DNA of 7,355 nucleotides, from NCBI GenBank assembly GCA_030623035.1, contig JAUXFK010000153.1:1-7355 (forward strand), in the 5' to 3' direction. Positions 6,421 to 7,355 of this stretch are shown one piece after another (position 1 is the stretch's first letter; each line of letters opens with the position of its first letter). The stretch is from Deltaproteobacteria bacterium (lineage in GTDB: Bacteria; Desulfobacterota; UBA8473). A program made the position numbers and the translations under genes. The notes under the pieces are model-generated. The model was not told where the DNA came from. It searched no databases and saw nothing but the letters and a program-made list of their open reading frames with translations.

Positions 6421-6443
6421 ATTCTTGAAGATGAGCAAATTCG

Positions 6444-7115
6444 TCAGACTCTTCTGGATACTGTGTATATCTCAAATTTTTTGATCATCTTTGCCTGTGT
6501 TGCACTTGAACTCTTTTTCAGCAAAGAGATAAATCTCCGTTTCGATTCCGCATCAGAATCGTAAGAGACCGCTATCCGTGGCCTGATCATACCGGCGATT
6601 TGAGCAGCGGCCTCAAGGGAATTTCCCGAATACAGCAGTATCTCCGGATTGAAATCTCTTCTTATACAGACCATATCTGCAAAGGGTTTGCTATCACTGG
6701 GATGGTAAATCCCAATTCCATTTGAGGCAGATATCATAAAGGATAAGGGCCGATTGGCCGGATGGTCACAATGCATCCCATGGAGTTCGATATCCTTAAT
6801 GACAACACGCTCCCCCACATTGAAGATTTGAGTTTTTATCCCTTCTAGCCTTTGGGCTATGAATTCGGTTGTCAAGATTGGCGCATTTGTCTTGTTGTGC
6901 AGTTTCCTGACCAGCCCTGGTGCAAAATGGTCATCGTGTTCGTGGGTGATGATTATCATATCCGCATGGAAGCTCTTATTTGGATCCAGCATCACAGGGT
7001 CAAAGACCAGGGTTGCCATCTGCGTTTTGATCACTATGCAAGAATACGAGTTTATCCATGCAATGGCGACCTTCTCCTTTGGTACCTTCGAGTTGAATAC
7101 ATCCTCCAGGCTCAC
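6444..7115 (-). CDS. Metallo-beta-lactamase-fold hydrolase, UlaG-like
   Basis: This 223-residue protein has the metal-binding signature THEHDDH (His58, His60, Asp62, His63), then His118 in CDHPANRP and Asp141 in YHPSDSKP, typical of short UlaG-like metallo-hydrolases. In the family the last metal ligand is usually a His in a P-x-H-like segment after a K/R-P-K/R motif; here the matching place reads RPRIAVSYDSD, with Tyr185. The second metal site may therefore be altered, or the protein may have diverged in function. No signal peptide is seen, so it is probably cytoplasmic. The start is GTG, with AAGGAGGT 10 bases upstream (7133-7126). It has its own promoter and I see no terminator after it; repeat copy 2 begins 24 bases beyond its stop. 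The substrate is unknown, and a link to the radical-enzyme module is not shown by the sequence. Confidence 0.85.
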   Translation of the reverse strand: MSLEDVFNSKVPKEKVAIAWINSYSCIVIKTQMATLVFDPVMLDPNKSFHADMIIITHEHDDHFAPGLVRKLHNKTNAPILTTEFIAQRLEGIKTQIFNVGERVVIKDIELHGMHCDHPANRPLSFMISASNGIGIYHPSDSKPFADMVCIRRDFNPEILLYSGNSLEAAAQIAGMIRPRIAVSYDSDAESKRRFISLLKKSSSATQAKMIKKFEIYTVSRRV

Positions 7116-7166
7116 AATCTATGCTACCTCCTTAAAATCCAATCACAGATGATTTTTTGATAATGA

Positions 7167-7195
7167 ATCTTATAATATTTTTTGTTTCTTGACAA
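7167..7195 (-). promoter_or_regulatory. Candidate promoter of the metallo-hydrolase gene
   Basis: On the minus strand, TTGTCA (7195-7190) and TAAGAT (7172-7167) are separated by 17 bases. Transcription would start near 7160, giving a leader of about 45 bases with the Shine-Dalgarno sequence at 7133-7126. The -35 box matches at 5 of 6 positions and the -10 box at 4 of 6, in suitable AT-rich context. Confidence 0.45.
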
Positions 7196-7213
7196 ATGGC
7201 TAACATATTTGGA

Positions 7214-7300
7214 CAGACAAGTCAGACAAACAGACAAACAGACAAGTCAGACAAGCAGACAAGAAGACAGGAGCAGACAAGGGGACAAACAGACAAGGAG
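7214..7300. repeat. Degenerate octamer tandem array (CAGACAAR)
   Basis: About nine recognisable copies of an 8-9 base unit, consensus CAGACAAG or CAGACAAA, follow one another, for example at 7214, 7223, 7231, 7239, 7248, 7256, 7274 and 7290. Units are sometimes separated by a T or by short purine insertions. The + strand here has almost no T, a strong strand bias. The array starts about 20 bases upstream of the metallo-hydrolase promoter's -35 box. It may be a binding-site array or a slippage-prone simple repeat. Confidence 0.75.
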
Positions 7301-7307
7301 ACGACCT

Positions 7308-7355
7308 TAAATAATCAAATAACCTTACCCAAGTGAAAGGTTATTTGATTATTTA
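7308..7355. repeat. Perfect 19-bp inverted repeat at the right edge
   Basis: Arms 7308-7326 and 7337-7355 are exact reverse complements around a 10-base loop (acccaagtga). Only 4 of 19 pairs are G-C and no T-run follows within the window, so it is a weak candidate for a rho-independent terminator. It could be a terminal or palindromic repeat of a mobile element. It ends at the last base, so its true extent is unknown, and an assembly foldback cannot be excluded. Confidence 0.8.

Larger units (their letters stand above)
6007..6443. other. 437-bp intergenic region holding repeat copy 2
   Basis: No confidently coding gene is present. In order from gntR the region holds gntR's ribosome binding site, a spaced dyad at 6094-6117, an inverted partial copy of the repeat at 6232-6256, repeat copy 2 (6308-6420) and a near-consensus leftward promoter (6391-6419) close to the end of the metallo-hydrolase gene. 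If that promoter serves gntR, the untranslated leader would be about 380 bases, unusually long. A weaker local promoter (TATACA near 6050-6060 on the minus strand) cannot be excluded. Confidence 0.6.

Noticed and set aside
6859..7152. Two overlapping + strand frames (102 and 97 codons) at about 6852-7160
   Set aside because: Both are antisense to the metallo-hydrolase, whose HxHxDH motif fixes the true frame, and neither resembles a family.
7201..7317. The octamer array as coding sequence or as a CRISPR array
   Set aside because: One + frame is open but has no start codon after the TAA at 7201. The units are only 8-9 bases and contiguous, with no spacers of CRISPR size.
7308..7355. Rho-independent terminator at the right edge
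   Set aside because: The stem is only about one-fifth GC, the loop is 10 bases and no T-run is visible, so I list it as an inverted repeat only.

Overview
The window looks like part of the genome of a strict anaerobe. It carries two oxygen-sensitive radical-type enzyme systems side by side: a pair of 2-hydroxyacyl-CoA dehydratase / benzoyl-CoA reductase-type iron-sulfur subunits, and a glycyl radical enzyme. Coding regions have moderate GC, intergenic DNA is very AT-rich, and ribosome binding sites are strong (AAGGAGGTG). A Desulfobacterota-like sulfate reducer or syntroph degrading aromatic or other recalcitrant acids is a reasonable guess, but it is inference; no marker gene is present.

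Layout. Positions 1-326 are non-coding apart from a possible ORF fragment in the repeat: the first copy of a long repeat with a leftward promoter, then a rightward promoter region and a perfect 18-bp palindrome. Positions 327-2750 hold two tightly coupled + strand genes, a small subunit (380 aa) followed by a larger one (426 aa). Convergent to them, with one base between the stop codons, lies the glycyl radical enzyme (830 aa, - strand, 2752-5244). Upstream of it on the same strand is an FCD-type GntR regulator (5335-6006), so gntR and the radical enzyme probably form one operon. Positions 6007-6443 are without a convincing gene but hold the second repeat copy, an inverted partial copy and a near-consensus leftward promoter. 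A metallo-beta-lactamase-fold gene (6444-7115, - strand) has its own promoter, behind which lies a degenerate octamer array and a perfect 19-bp inverted repeat ending at the last base.

How it may work together. The radical enzyme has the catalytic glycine and cysteine, but position Cys+2 is Arg instead of the Glu of the well-known dehydratases, lyases and arylacetate decarboxylases. It is therefore either in the fumarate-adding (X-succinate synthase) neighbourhood or in an uncharacterised clade. The small-then-large order and sizes of the dehydratase-like pair resemble bcrC-bcrB, badD-badE and bzdN-bzdO rather than hgdAB. Neither the radical SAM activase for the radical enzyme nor the ATP-dependent activator of the dehydratase-like pair is in the window. 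I infer a small catabolic module for an unknown carboxylic or aromatic substrate under the GntR regulator.

The least ordinary non-coding signal is the duplicated element at 1-147 and 6308-6420. Its 77-bp core is 74/77 identical, and both copies are led by a TTGACA-N17-TATWMT promoter reading leftward. One copy reads towards gntR and the radical enzyme; the other reads out of the left edge. This looks like a repeated promoter-plus-leader (or small RNA) unit, or a remnant mobile repeat, bracketing the module.
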